Source: Mesorhizobium jarvisii (GTDB taxonomy: Bacteria > Pseudomonadota > Alphaproteobacteria > Rhizobiales > Rhizobiaceae). From it: a stretch of DNA of 64,000 nucleotides. A program made the translations under genes and the position numbers. How positions within the stretch are numbered: the stretch's first letter is position 1; every line of letters starts with the position of its first letter. The notes under the pieces were generated by a model. It was not told the origin of the DNA and searched no databases. It saw only the letters and a list, made by a program, of their open reading frames with translations. Positions 44,154-52,956 of the stretch are shown in pieces. The stretch is taken from assembly GCF_003601985.1 (NCBI RefSeq), contig NZ_QZXA01000003.1:62001-126000 (forward strand), given 5' to 3'.

Positions 44154-44657
44154 CTATTTGCACTTGGCGATCGACGACAGCGCCGCCGAAATGCCCTTCA
44201 GCGAGAAGACATAGGAGGTGGGGTTGCCGCGCCCGGACTTCGCCGTCACCTTCATGTCGGTGCCGGTCTTCATGGCGGCGATCAGCACCGGCTCCTCGGC
44301 GGCGTTCTCGACCCAGGCCGACTTGCCGCGCGTGAACATCGAGAAGGACTTCTTGTCGATGGTGACGGTGGCCTTGGAGCCTTCCTGGAAATTGTAGCCG
44401 GCGATGAATTGCGGCTCGTAGGACACCTGCTGGCCGGGACGCTGGCTGACGAAGAAGAACATGTCGCCATGGTCTAGCGTCGGCGGCTGCTTGTCGGTCG
44501 GCACGGTGAGCACGTAGCAGACCTTGCCGCCCGATGCCTGGTAGCTGTAGGTGCCCCAGGCATTGTGCTGGCCGATCTTGGTCGCCTGCTGCGCCAGAAC
44601 GGGCGCTGCCGAGGCCACCAGGACCAGACTCGAAACTAGTGCTATCAATCCGCGCAT
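44154..44657 (-). CDS. Invasion-associated locus B (IalB) family protein
   Basis: This 167-residue protein has a signal peptide (cleavage near VLAQ-Q, about residue 22) and an IalB-type domain: KIGQHNAWGTYSYQAS with KVCYVLT, then DMFFFVSQRPG and GNPTSYVFSLKGISAAL. In Bartonella, IalB is linked to erythrocyte invasion; in rhizobia the role is unknown. The two Cys in the mature part (VCYVLT and the terminal KCK) could form a disulfide. Confidence 0.88.
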   Translation of the reverse strand: MRGLIALVSSLVLVASAAPVLAQQATKIGQHNAWGTYSYQASGGKVCYVLTVPTDKQPPTLDHGDMFFFVSQRPGQQVSYEPQFIAGYNFQEGSKATVTIDKKSFSMFTRGKSAWVENAAEEPVLIAAMKTGTDMKVTAKSGRGNPTSYVFSLKGISAALSSIAKCK

Positions 44658-44930
44658 CGTCTTTCCCGTATTCCAAATGGTGCGGGGGCGGGCCGCATGG
44701 CGTCCTGCCGTCGCTTCATTTTGATTTAATCTGGGTTACCAAACGGTGAATTTCCCTCAAGAAAAGGACGCTCACCCCAGGAAACCGCCGCCATTCCCGC
44801 GCCGCCGCCTTGTCAGCGGCCGGCGCGACGTCCCTTCGGCGACTTGGAGGCCACGAAAGCGGCAAGAGTTTGACTTTTCAGCAGGGCTCCAAACGCCTCT
44901 GTCCACAGGGCGCGCGCCACGTGAAGGTGC

Positions 44931-45293
44931 TCAGCTCCTGTCGGCGATGGCGTCCTTGGCGGCCTGGCGATGTGCCGGCGTGATGTGGGCGCTGACGGCG
45001 GTGATCGCGGCGGTCAGCACGGCGATGTCGTCGGTGAAACCGAGGCCGACGACGAAGTCGGGGATGAGGTCCACCGGCAGGACGAAGTAACCGAGCGCGG
45101 CCACCAATATGCCCTTGGCGCGCAGCGGTGTGTTCTTGTCCATGGCGCAGTAGTAGGCGGCAACGACCTCTTCCATGAACGGGATCTGCCGCGCGGCCTT
45201 CTTGGCCGTGCGCCAGAATTTCTCGCGCACTTCGCCCTCGCCGCCCAGCCTGTCGCCAAAGCCGAAGAAATCAAAACCGGATTCTCGCGCCAT
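44931..45293 (-). CDS. YkvA family protein (DUF1232)
   Basis: About 120 residues from the ATG at 45293. The DUF1232 core is LGYFVLPVDLIPDFVVGLGFTDD followed by IAVLTAAITAV. This family is membrane-associated by one hydrophobic segment; function is unknown. A TTG at 45296 is also in frame, but the ATG is preferred. Confidence 0.9.
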   Translation of the reverse strand: MARESGFDFFGFGDRLGGEGEVREKFWRTAKKAARQIPFMEEVVAAYYCAMDKNTPLRAKGILVAALGYFVLPVDLIPDFVVGLGFTDDIAVLTAAITAVSAHITPAHRQAAKDAIADRS

Positions 45294-45420
45294 CAATCAC
45301 TCCTTGCGGGCTCATGCGCGTCCTGGCGCATGCCTCGCGGGGGAAAATGTGGTGAAAGCCGGACCCGGCTGCAAGATGCCGGCGCCGATTTGGGCTCGCC
45401 GCTCACGGCCAAGCGTGCAT

Positions 45421-45717
45421 TCAGCCGCCGAAATAGTGGTTCATCTTCTTGGCCAGCGCGATGTCGAGCGCCGTGACGCCGCCGGCGTCATGGGTGTTCA
45501 GCGTCACGTCGACGGTCTTGTAGACATTCGACCAGTCGGGGTGATGGTCCATCTTCTCGGCAGCCAGCGCGACGCGGGTCATGAAGGCGAAGGCTTCGGA
45601 AAAATTCCTGAAAACGAAGCTGCGCTTGATCGAGCCGCCGTCCGGGGCCAGCGACCAGTCGCCGAGTTCGGCAAGGGCAGCGGTGATAGCGTCCTTGCTG
45701 AGTTTTTCTCTCGTCAT
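45421..45717 (-). CDS. phhB: 4a-hydroxytetrahydrobiopterin dehydratase (PCD/DCoH)
   Basis: This 98-residue enzyme dehydrates 4a-carbinolamine in pterin recycling. The active-site motif is [18 protein letters not shown] and the end has [19 protein letters not shown]. Length is normal for the family. No phenylalanine hydroxylase gene (phhA) is nearby, so a second role such as molybdopterin or transcription-related binding cannot be excluded. Confidence 0.95.
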   Translation of the reverse strand: MTREKLSKDAITAALAELGDWSLAPDGGSIKRSFVFRNFSEAFAFMTRVALAAEKMDHHPDWSNVYKTVDVTLNTHDAGGVTALDIALAKKMNHYFGG

Positions 45718-45821
45718 GATGTTTTCCCGTGCTATTTCGAATTTGACCCTCACCATAGTGCAAGTTGCCCCGGAGTGCTTCGCGGTTTTGGGGTTCCAAA
45801 TGCACAAACGGCGCATATCGA

Positions 45822-46333
45822 ATGAGCTTAAAGCCGATAAATTCCATTCTGTTCGTCTGCCTCGGCAACATCTGCCGTTCGCCACTGGCCGAGGGCGTCT
45901 TTCGCGCCGTCTGGGCCGAGCGTGGCCGGGGCCGCGACATGCTGCTCGATTCGGCCGCCACCAGCGGCTGGGAGGTCGGCTCGGCCCCCGATCCACGCTC
46001 GATCGCGGTCGCGATGCGTCACGGCATCGACATTTCCGGACAGCGGGCACGCAAGGTCCGGCGTGAGGATTTCTCCCGTTTCGACCTGATCCTCGGCATG
46101 GACCGCTCGAATGTCGCCGATCTCAAGGCGCTGGCGCCCGCGCGGGACCGGGTGCACCTGTTTTTGGAGTTCGCGCACGGACAGGCGCGTGACGTGCCCG
46201 ATCCTATTATGACGGGCCGGAGGCCTTTACCGAAGTCTACCGCATGATCCGCGAAGCGTCGGAGGCGCTGGCGACGCGGCTGGCGGCGCGGGCATCGTTG
46301 CCGGACAGCGGCCAGGCTTCCTCGACGATATAG
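45822..46333 (+). pseudogene. Low-molecular-weight protein tyrosine phosphatase, frameshifted
   Basis: The N-terminal part ([20 protein letters not shown]) has the full phosphate-binding loop CLGNICRS and later [17 protein letters not shown] and ILGMDRSN. The frame then runs DVPDP and leaves the family pattern at about 46206; in the next frame it continues YYDGPEAFTEVYRMIREASEA, which completes the DPYY motif. So one base (probably a C) is missing after GATCC. The corrected gene would be about 170 residues and end at 46333. As read, the protein stops at 46247 with a garbled tail and would lack its C-terminal helices. Its 3' end overlaps convergent thpR. Confidence 0.85.
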
Positions 46334-46833
46334 GGGCCGCCGCCGACCGAATCGCGCGACGACATCAGGACGAAGCGGCCGATGCGGAAGGGTAGCGTCG
46401 AGAAATTGCCGCGTGCCGACAGGTATTGCGCGACATCCAGCGGGCTCGAATTGCGCAGCCGCGCCAGTGTGACGTGCGGCATGAACTTGCGCGGATCGGC
46501 GGGGATGCCGAGCCGCTGGCAGATGCGCTCGATCTCGCCCTGAAGCGCGGCCAGATCGGGCGAGGCGGACGCCCCGGCCCATACCGCATGCGGCTTTTTC
46601 TGGCCGAAAGCGCCGACACCGGACAGGGTCAGCGAGAAGGAGGGGCGGTGGACGCGGTCCAGCGCGTTGGCGATCTCGTCGGCGACATGGCCTTCGACAT
46701 CGCCGATGAAGCGCAGCGTCAAATGGTAGTTTTCGACATCGATCCAGCGGGCCCCGGGCAGGCCGCCCCGGAGCAGGGACAGCGACAGGGCAGCATCACG
46801 CGGAATTTCGAGGGCGGTGAAAAGACGCGGCAT
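46237..46833 (-). CDS. thpR: RNA 2',3'-cyclic phosphodiesterase (2'-5' RNA ligase family)
   Basis: This 198-residue protein has both HxTx motifs of the family: HLTLRFIGD near residue 37 and HVTLARLRN near residue 129. It starts MPRLFTALEIPRDAAL. ThpR-type enzymes act on 2',3'-cyclic phosphate ends of RNA. The gene is convergent with the phosphatase gene; the end may be extended by an Ala/Ser/Arg-rich tail. Confidence 0.93.
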   Translation of the reverse strand: MPRLFTALEIPRDAALSLSLLRGGLPGARWIDVENYHLTLRFIGDVEGHVADEIANALDRVHRPSFSLTLSGVGAFGQKKPHAVWAGASASPDLAALQGEIERICQRLGIPADPRKFMPHVTLARLRNSSPLDVAQYLSARGNFSTLPFRIGRFVLMSSRDSVGGGPYIVEEAWPLSGNDARAASRVASASDASRIMR

Positions 46834-46961
46834 GAAGAGCCTCCCTTCCTCGAATCGAACTGTCACCCATAGCGAATCATCGATAGTCGAACGGAGCAAG
46901 AGGTTTATTGGTCACAGTCTTTGCTAAAAATTTCCCTAACGGAAAGCGGTTCCGGCCGGCC

Positions 46962-47606
46962 TCACGCGCCTCCGGGCACCGCGGCAATGGCTTTCTCGAC
47001 CGTCGGGAGGATGCGCTCGACCATCAGGTCGACCCCCTTGGCGCTCGGATGCAGGCCATCCTCGAGCTGCATGCCGGGCTGCCCGGCGACGCCGTCGAGG
47101 AAGAACGGGTAGAGCGGGACATCGTATTTTTTCGCCAACTCCGGAAAGATGGCGTCGAAGGCGGTCTGATAGTCGGCGCCGAGATTGGGCGCGGCGCGCA
47201 TGCCGGCCAGAAGCACGGCGATCTTGCGCTGCTTGAGCTTGGCCAGCATCTCGTCGAGGTTCTTCCTGGGAATATCGGGCAAAACGCCGCGCAGCATGTC
47301 GTTGGCGCCGAGTTCGAGGATGACCAGCTGGGTTCCGTCCGGCACCGACCAGTCGAGCCGCGCCAGGCCACCGCTGGTGGTGTCGCCGGAAACACCGGCA
47401 TTGGCGACGGCCACGTCACGGCCCTTGGCGCGCAGGGCGGCCTGGAGCTTGTCGGTAAAACCCTCGCCGGGCCCGAGACCGTAACCCGCCATCAGGCTGT
47501 CACCGAAGCCGACGATCTTGAAGGGCTCCGCCCGCGCCGACGAAATGGCGCCGCAAAGAGCGAGGAAAAGGATCAAGCCTGCGGCTATCTGGCGTTTGAA
47601 AGACAT
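46962..47606 (-). CDS. tesA: Arylesterase / lysophospholipase L1-like (TesA, SGNH family)
   Basis: This 214-residue protein has a signal peptide (cleavage near ARA-E, about residue 26) and the SGNH hydrolase blocks: FGDSLMAGYGL with the catalytic Ser, NAGVSGDTTSGG, LELGANDMLRG and the Asp/His block DGLHPSAKG. It acts on esters or lysophospholipids in the periplasm. The divergent ABC transporter genes ybbA-ybbP are next to it, the conserved tesA-ybbAP arrangement. Confidence 0.93.
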   Translation of the reverse strand: MSFKRQIAAGLILFLALCGAISSARAEPFKIVGFGDSLMAGYGLGPGEGFTDKLQAALRAKGRDVAVANAGVSGDTTSGGLARLDWSVPDGTQLVILELGANDMLRGVLPDIPRKNLDEMLAKLKQRKIAVLLAGMRAAPNLGADYQTAFDAIFPELAKKYDVPLYPFFLDGVAGQPGMQLEDGLHPSAKGVDLMVERILPTVEKAIAAVPGGA

Positions 47607-47694
47607 AAGGCAAGCCCCATATGACCAAAGGATTCTTCCGGGCGACGGCTTCCGGCAAACACAGCCTTCACGCTCCATATAGGACACTTTCATT

Positions 47695-48390
47695 TTGACA
47701 GAAGCCGTCATCGCGCTGAAAGACGTATCCCTGACGCTCGGCGAGGGCGCTTCGTCGGTCCATGTGCTCAAGGGCGTCAGCCTCGAGGTGGCGCGCGGCG
47801 AGGCGACCGGCATCGTCGGCCCTTCGGGGTCCGGCAAGTCGACACTGCTGATGGTGCTGGCAGGCCTGGAAAGGGTCGATTCGGGTACGGTACGAATCGC
47901 CGGCGAGCTGCTCAACGGCAAAAGCGAGGACCAGATTGCTTCGTTTCGTGGCCGAAACATTGGCATCGTCTTCCAGTCCTTCCACCTCATCCCCAATATG
48001 ACGGCGCTCGAGAATGTCGCGGTGCCGCTGGAACTGGCCGGCCATGCCGATCCGTTTTCGGTGGCGGCGCGCGAACTGGCGGCGGTGGGCCTGAGCGACC
48101 GCGTCACCCATTATCCCGGCGAACTCTCCGGCGGCGAGCAGCAGCGCGTGGCGATCGCCCGCGCCCTGGCGCCGTCGCCGCGCATCCTCATCGCCGACGA
48201 GCCGACCGGCAATCTCGACCAGGCGACGGGGCGGCAGGTCGCCGACCTTTTGTTCGCCAAGGCGGCCGAGCGCGGCATGACGCTGGTGCTGGTCACCCAC
48301 GATCCGGCGCTTGCGGCGCGCTGCTCGCGCCAGGTTTCGATGCGTTCGGGCCGGATTGAAACACCGGCGCCCCTGAAGGTCACAGCCTGA
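47695..48390 (+). CDS. ybbA: ABC transporter ATP-binding protein (YbbA/LolD-like)
   Basis: This 231-residue ATPase has Walker A GPSGSGKST (about residues 42-50), signature LSGGEQQR, Walker B ILIADEPTGNLD and the switch His in LVTHD. The likely start is a TTG at 47695, since no earlier in-frame ATG exists. It overlaps the next gene by one base at 48390, so they form one unit. The pairing with YbbP and tesA points to an export or lipid-related function. Confidence 0.92.
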   Translation: MTEAVIALKDVSLTLGEGASSVHVLKGVSLEVARGEATGIVGPSGSGKSTLLMVLAGLERVDSGTVRIAGELLNGKSEDQIASFRGRNIGIVFQSFHLIPNMTALENVAVPLELAGHADPFSVAARELAAVGLSDRVTHYPGELSGGEQQRVAIARALAPSPRILIADEPTGNLDQATGRQVADLLFAKAAERGMTLVLVTHDPALAARCSRQVSMRSGRIETPAPLKVTA

Positions 48391-50939
48391 TGCCGCTGGC
48401 ACAGACGCTGAAGCTCGCGGTCCGCTTCTCGCTGCGCGAAATGCGCGGCGGCCTGTCCGGCTTCCTGGTCTTCCTTGCCTGCATCGCGCTCGGCGTCGCG
48501 GCGATCGGCGGCGTCAATTCGGTTGCGCGCTCGATCAGCGCCGGCGTCGCCGATCAGGGCCAGACGCTGCTCGGCGGCGACCTTCGCTTCCAGATCAACC
48601 AACGCGACGCCAGCCAGGCCGAGCGCGGCTTCCTCGACGGGCTTGGCACCGTTTCGCGCACCGCCAGCATGCGCTCGATGGCGCGGCTGGCCGACGGCTC
48701 GGACCAGGCGCTGGTCGAGGCCAAGGCGGTCGACGACGCCTATCCGCTCTATGGCGCGCTGGAAACCGAACCGAAGCTGTCGAGGCAGGAGCTGTTCGGC
48801 GAAGAATTCGGCGTCTTTGGCGCGGCCGCCCCTGATCTGCTGTTCGAACGGCTGCACCTCAAGCCCGGCGACCGGCTGAAGCTCGGCACCGCCACCTTCG
48901 AACTGCGCGCCAGACTGATCACCGAGCCGGATGCCGTGTCCGACGGTTTCGGCTTCGCGCCGAGGCTGATGATCTCGATGGAAGGCCTGGCCGCCACCGG
49001 GCTGGTGCAGCCGGGCAGCCTGGTCGAAAACGCCTACAAGATCCGGCTGCCCGCCAACGCCGGCGCGGCGCGGCTCAAGGCCATTCAGGATAAGGCGGCG
49101 AAAGACTTTCCCGAGGCCGGCTGGTCGATCCGCACGCGCGACAATGCGGCGCCGGCGCTGTCGTCCAACATCGAACGCTTCTCGCAATTCCTGACGCTGG
49201 TCGGGCTGACGGCGCTGGTGGTCGGCGGCGTCGGCGTCGCCAATGCGGTGCGTGCCTATCTCGACGGCAAGCGCGGCGTCATCGCCACCTTCAAGAGCCT
49301 CGGCGCTTCCGGCGGCTTCGTCTTTGCCGTCTATCTCGTGCAGATCCTGATCATCGCCGCCCTTGGCATCGTGCTCGGTCTCGTGCTCGGCGCGCTGATG
49401 CCGTTCGTGGCAAGTGCCGCCCTCCAATCGGTCATTCCGGTACCGGCGGAGGGTGGCTTCTATCCTGGCGCGCTCGCCATGGCGGCGCTGTTCGGCCTGC
49501 TGGTGACGCTGGCCTTCGCGCTGCTGCCGCTTGGCCGCGCCCGCGACGTGCCGGCGACGGCACTGTTTCGCGAGATGGGGCTCGAAGGCCGCGGCCAGCC
49601 TCGCCCCGTCTATGTCGCTTCGGCGCTCGGCATCGCGCTGCTGCTGGCGGCGCTGGCGATCCTGTTCTCCGGCGATCAGCGCATCGCCTCGATCTTCGTC
49701 GGCGCCACCATCTTCGCCTTCCTGGTGCTGCGCCTGGTCGGCGCACTGGTGCAATGGGCGGCGAGAAAAAGCCCGCGCGTGCGCTTCGTGGCGCTCAGGC
49801 TCGCCCTCGGCAACATCCACCGGCCGGGCGCCCTGACGCCATCGGTGGTGTTGTCGCTGGGGCTCGGGCTGACGCTTCTGGTGACGCTGGCGCTGATCGA
49901 CGGCAATCTGCGGCAGCAGATCTCCGGCAGCCTGCCGGAGCGGGCGCCGAACTTCTTCTTCGTCGACATCCAGGGCAGCGATGTCGATGCATTCTCCGCG
50001 CTGATCGGCAAGGAGGCGCCAAAGGGGACGCTGGCGAAGGTGCCGATGCTGCGCGGCCGGGTGATGGCGCTCAACGGCGTCGATGTCGACAAGGTCAAGG
50101 TGCCGGCCGAAGGCGCTTGGGTGCTGAAAGGCGATCGCGGCCTGACCTACGACGCCAGGCGACCGGAAAACGCGACGCTGACCGAGGGCAAATGGTGGCC
50201 GGACAATTACGCCGGCGAGCCGCTGGTTTCCTTCTCGGCTGTGGAAGGCAAGGAGATCGGACTGAAGCTCGGCGACACCGTCACCGTCAATGTGCTCGGC
50301 CGCAATGTGACGGCGAGGATCGCCAATTTCCGCCAGGTCCAATGGGAAACGATGGGCATCAACTTCGTCATGGTGTTCTCGCCCAACACATTCGCTGGCG
50401 CCCCGCATGGCTGGATGGCGACACTGACCGAAAGGAGTGCCACCACGGCCGACGACGCGCGCGTCCTCAACGCCGTCACCCGCGCCTTTCCCGCGGTGAC
50501 GACGGTGCGGGTCAAGGACGCGCTCGATGTCGTCAACCGGTTGGTCGGGCAGCTCGGCACGGCGATCCGCGCGGCGGCCGGCGTGGCGCTGATCGCTTCG
50601 GTGCTGGTGCTGGCGGGCGCGCTCGCCGCCGGCAACCGTGCGCGCATCCATGACGCGGTGGTGCTGAAGACGCTCGGCGCCACAAGGAGAACGCTGATCA
50701 CGGCGTTTTCCCTCGAATACATGCTGATCGGATTGGCCACGGCCATCTTCGCGCTGGCGGCCGGCGGCATCGCGGCCTGGTATATTGTCGCCCGCATCAT
50801 GACCCTGCCGTCGCATTTCATGCCGGAGGTGGCGGTGGCGACCATCGTCTTTGCGCTGGTGATCACCGTCGGAATCGGCCTCGCCGGCACCTGGCGGGTG
50901 CTCGGCCACAAGGCAGCACCAGTACTGCGCGAGCTGTAA
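48390..50939 (+). CDS. ybbP: ABC transporter permease (YbbP, FtsX-like)
   Basis: This 849-residue membrane protein has two FtsX-like domains with four helices each flanking periplasmic domains. Typical segments are FLACIALGVAAIGGVNSVA at the first helix, VVGGVGVANAVRAYLDGKRG, and ATRRTLITAFSLEYMLIGL near the end. It is coupled to ybbA. The family is related to MacB/LolCE; the substrate is unknown. Confidence 0.92.
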   Translation: MPLAQTLKLAVRFSLREMRGGLSGFLVFLACIALGVAAIGGVNSVARSISAGVADQGQTLLGGDLRFQINQRDASQAERGFLDGLGTVSRTASMRSMARLADGSDQALVEAKAVDDAYPLYGALETEPKLSRQELFGEEFGVFGAAAPDLLFERLHLKPGDRLKLGTATFELRARLITEPDAVSDGFGFAPRLMISMEGLAATGLVQPGSLVENAYKIRLPANAGAARLKAIQDKAAKDFPEAGWSIRTRDNAAPALSSNIERFSQFLTLVGLTALVVGGVGVANAVRAYLDGKRGVIATFKSLGASGGFVFAVYLVQILIIAALGIVLGLVLGALMPFVASAALQSVIPVPAEGGFYPGALAMAALFGLLVTLAFALLPLGRARDVPATALFREMGLEGRGQPRPVYVASALGIALLLAALAILFSGDQRIASIFVGATIFAFLVLRLVGALVQWAARKSPRVRFVALRLALGNIHRPGALTPSVVLSLGLGLTLLVTLALIDGNLRQQISGSLPERAPNFFFVDIQGSDVDAFSALIGKEAPKGTLAKVPMLRGRVMALNGVDVDKVKVPAEGAWVLKGDRGLTYDARRPENATLTEGKWWPDNYAGEPLVSFSAVEGKEIGLKLGDTVTVNVLGRNVTARIANFRQVQWETMGINFVMVFSPNTFAGAPHGWMATLTERSATTADDARVLNAVTRAFPAVTTVRVKDALDVVNRLVGQLGTAIRAAAGVALIASVLVLAGALAAGNRARIHDAVVLKTLGATRRTLITAFSLEYMLIGLATAIFALAAGGIAAWYIVARIMTLPSHFMPEVAVATIVFALVITVGIGLAGTWRVLGHKAAPVLREL

Positions 50940-51094
50940 TTTCGCGGCCGGAGCGACCATCCCGGATTAAATCTTGGTAAGGATGCCGGTCGGAAAGCCC
51001 GGGAATCGGCCTTTCGGCCTCTCACGAACCGTTACATCCGGTTACGGTCTTGTTCTTGACGCGAATAACCATCATATTTCGCCATAGGCATGCT

Positions 51095-51160
51095 GGAGCC
51101 CTGCCAGCGGCGCCTGGGTCCGTAAGAGGCCCGACACCGGACGGGGCAGAAGCAATAGAG
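51095..51160 (+). ncRNA. Putative ybhL leader RNA
   Basis: The region upstream of the Bax-inhibitor gene can fold as CTGCC (51101-51105) with GGCAG (51145-51149), and inside it GTCCG (51118-51122) with CGGAC (51138-51142), around a loop with GTAAGAGGCCCGAC. The ybhL leader (Rfam motif) is known from alphaproteobacteria, directly upstream of such YbhL/YccA genes. Only the position and general fold were matched here; the exact consensus was not checked. Confidence 0.5.
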
Positions 51161-51167
51161 GATTCCA

Positions 51168-51941
51168 ATGGCTGATCCCATTCGCAACTATCAGACGTCG
51201 GCGGTGCCCGGCGTCCGCGCCGACATCGATCAGGGTCTGCGCGCCTATATGATCAAGGTTTACAATCTGATGGGGCTTGGCCTCCTCATCACCGGTCTTG
51301 CCGCGGTAGGCACGATCATGCTGGCCACCACCACCGATCCGGCCTCGGCTGTCGCAACGCTGCCGAGCGGCGAGATGCTGACGTCCTTCGGCTATGCGAT
51401 CTTCGGGTCGCCGCTGCGCTGGGTGGTGATGCTGGCGCCGCTGGCCGCCGTGTTCTTCCTGTCGTTCAGGATTCAGTCGATGAGCGTCGCTGCCGCGCAG
51501 ACAACGTTCTGGGTCTATGCCGGCCTCGTCGGCCTGTCGCTGTCGTCGATCTTCCTGGTCTACACCACGGCCAGCATCTCGCAGACCTTCTTCGCCACCG
51601 CCGCCGCCTTCGGCGCGCTGTCGCTCTACGGCTACACGACCAAGCGCGACCTGACGGCGATGGGCTCGTTCCTGATCATGGGCGTGTTCGGCATCATCAT
51701 CGCGATGGTGATCAATATCTTCCTGCAGTCGTCGGCGCTGTCCTTCGCCGTTTCGGCGATTGGCGTGCTGGTCTTCGCCGGCCTCACCGCTTACGACACG
51801 CAGAAGATCAAGGAGATGTATTTCGAGGGCGATGCTTCCGATATCGCCGGCCGCAAGGCCATCATGGGCGCGCTGAGGCTCTATCTCGACTTCATCAACC
51901 TGTTCATGTTCCTGCTGCAGTTCATGGGCGACCGCCGCTAG
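51168..51941 (+). CDS. Bax inhibitor-1 family membrane protein (YccA/YbhL)
   Basis: This 257-residue protein has about seven hydrophobic helices and starts MADPIRNYQTSAVPGVRADID. The hallmarks are NLMGLGLLITGLAAVG in the first helix, ALSFAVSAIGVLVFAGLTAYDTQKI, here in part, and GALRLYLDFINLFMFLL at the end. The family is related to YccA, a modulator of the FtsH protease. The upstream region probably contains the ybhL leader RNA. Confidence 0.93.
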   Translation: MADPIRNYQTSAVPGVRADIDQGLRAYMIKVYNLMGLGLLITGLAAVGTIMLATTTDPASAVATLPSGEMLTSFGYAIFGSPLRWVVMLAPLAAVFFLSFRIQSMSVAAAQTTFWVYAGLVGLSLSSIFLVYTTASISQTFFATAAAFGALSLYGYTTKRDLTAMGSFLIMGVFGIIIAMVINIFLQSSALSFAVSAIGVLVFAGLTAYDTQKIKEMYFEGDASDIAGRKAIMGALRLYLDFINLFMFLLQFMGDRR

Positions 51942-52070
51942 AGCAGCTCGCCGTTTCAAGGAAACGGCGAACCGCTCGAAATTTTTGTTTGGCGCAATTC
52001 CGGAGGGAAAGCGCTACACGCTTTTCCCGGGAAAACCGTTTCACACTTTTCCTGGGGTTGCTCTAAGGCT
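51942..52070. repeat. Rhizobial intergenic palindromic repeat
   Basis: The region starts GAGCAGCTCGCCGTTTC, followed by AAGGAAACGGCGA, making a stem. It continues with GCGCAATTCCGGAGGGAAA and ACACTTTTCCTGGGGTTGCTC, which looks like a familiar rhizobial intergenic unit. The region lies directly after the stop of the Bax-inhibitor gene. Confidence 0.6.
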
Positions 52071-52103
52071 TCGCATCAGGTCTGACTGGACCATCGAGTT
52101 TGG

Positions 52104-52129
52104 AAAGGGCGGCCCAACGGCCGCCCTTT
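52104..52129 (+). terminator. Intrinsic terminator
   Basis: Perfect 11-bp arms AAAGGGCGGCC and GGCCGCCCTTT around CAAC, followed by TCTTTT. It lies 160 bp after the Bax-inhibitor stop, past the repeat, and 55 bp before the GNAT gene. Confidence 0.88.
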
Positions 52130-52184
52130 TCTTTTGCGCCGGCGTTTGCTGTTATCAGAGGCAGACAGAAGGCTTGCATAAAGA

Positions 52185-52760
52185 ATGAGCAATATCGTGA
52201 TTCGAGCGGCCAGCGCCGCCGACCTCGACACCATCACTGAAATCTACGCCGACGCGGTGACTCACGGCACGGCGAGCTACGAGCTGGAGCCGCCCAGCCG
52301 CGCCGAGATGGGCACGCGATTCGCCACGCTCACGGCCGGCGGCTTTCCTTATCTGGTGGCGGAGAAGGACGGCGCCGTGCTCGGCTACGCCTATGCCGGC
52401 GCCTTCCGGCCGCGCCCGGCCTATCGCTTCATCGTCGAGGATTCGGTCTATGTCGCGCCTGACGCCAAGGGGCAGGGCATCGGTCTCAAGCTGATGCGGA
52501 GCCTGATCGCGGCGGCCGAGGCGGCGGGTTTTCGCCAGATCATCGCGGTGATCGGCGACGGCCATGCCGACAGCGCCTCGGTCAGGCTGCACGAAAAGCT
52601 CGGCTTTCGCCATTCAGGCCGCCTCGAAGGCTCCGGCTACAAGCACGGACGCTGGCTGGACACGGTGTTCATGCAGCTATCGCTGAATGGCGGCGCGTCG
52701 CTGCCGCCGGATGCGGACTCCTTGCCGGAGCGGAAGTTTTGGGGGACAAAGAAGAATTGA
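52185..52760 (+). CDS. GNAT N-acetyltransferase (phosphinothricin acetyltransferase-like)
   Basis: This 191-residue protein has the motif pattern of the phosphinothricin N-acetyltransferase subgroup: MSNIVIRAASAADLDTITEIY, then THGTASYELEPPSRAEM, AYRFIVEDSVYVAPDAKGQG and the C-terminal HEKLGFRHSGRLEGSGYKHG. The real acceptor is unknown; the subgroup also acts on methionine derivatives. It ends with a Gly/Pro-rich tail and is followed by a simple-sequence region. Confidence 0.9.
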   Translation: MSNIVIRAASAADLDTITEIYADAVTHGTASYELEPPSRAEMGTRFATLTAGGFPYLVAEKDGAVLGYAYAGAFRPRPAYRFIVEDSVYVAPDAKGQGIGLKLMRSLIAAAEAAGFRQIIAVIGDGHADSASVRLHEKLGFRHSGRLEGSGYKHGRWLDTVFMQLSLNGGASLPPDADSLPERKFWGTKKN

Positions 52761-52833
52761 AGAACTGAAAACTGAAGAATTGGAGAATTGAAGAACAAAG
52801 AAGATGGCGCTTACGTCAGGTAAGTGCCTTTTC

Positions 52834-52945
52834 CTCAATTCCTCAATTCCTCAATTCCTCAATTCCTCAATTCCTCAATTCCTCAATTCCTCAATTCCTC
52901 AATTCCTCAATTCCTCAATTCCTCAATTCCTCAATTCCTCAATTC
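52834..52945. repeat. Tandem array of 14 perfect 8-bp units
   Basis: The unit CTCAATTC is repeated 14 times without error over 112 bp. Just upstream (52750-52795) are degraded inverted versions such as GAATTGAAG, GAATTGGAG and GAATTGAAG, so the whole could form a long hairpin. It lies between the GNAT gene and the DUF2794 gene, 12 bp from the latter's stop. Every frame of the array is open, so it gives false reading frames. Confidence 0.97.
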
Positions 52946-52956
52946 CTATTCCCGGC

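Noticed and set aside
48111-50960. A 949-residue open frame on the minus strand
   Set aside because: It is the complement of the ybbA/ybbP genes, which have clear ABC transporter features; the minus-strand translation is low-complexity with many Arg, His and Gln, as expected for the shadow of a high-GC gene.
52834-52945. A CRISPR-like repeat array
   Set aside because: The 8-bp units are contiguous with no spacers, and no cas genes are present in the window.
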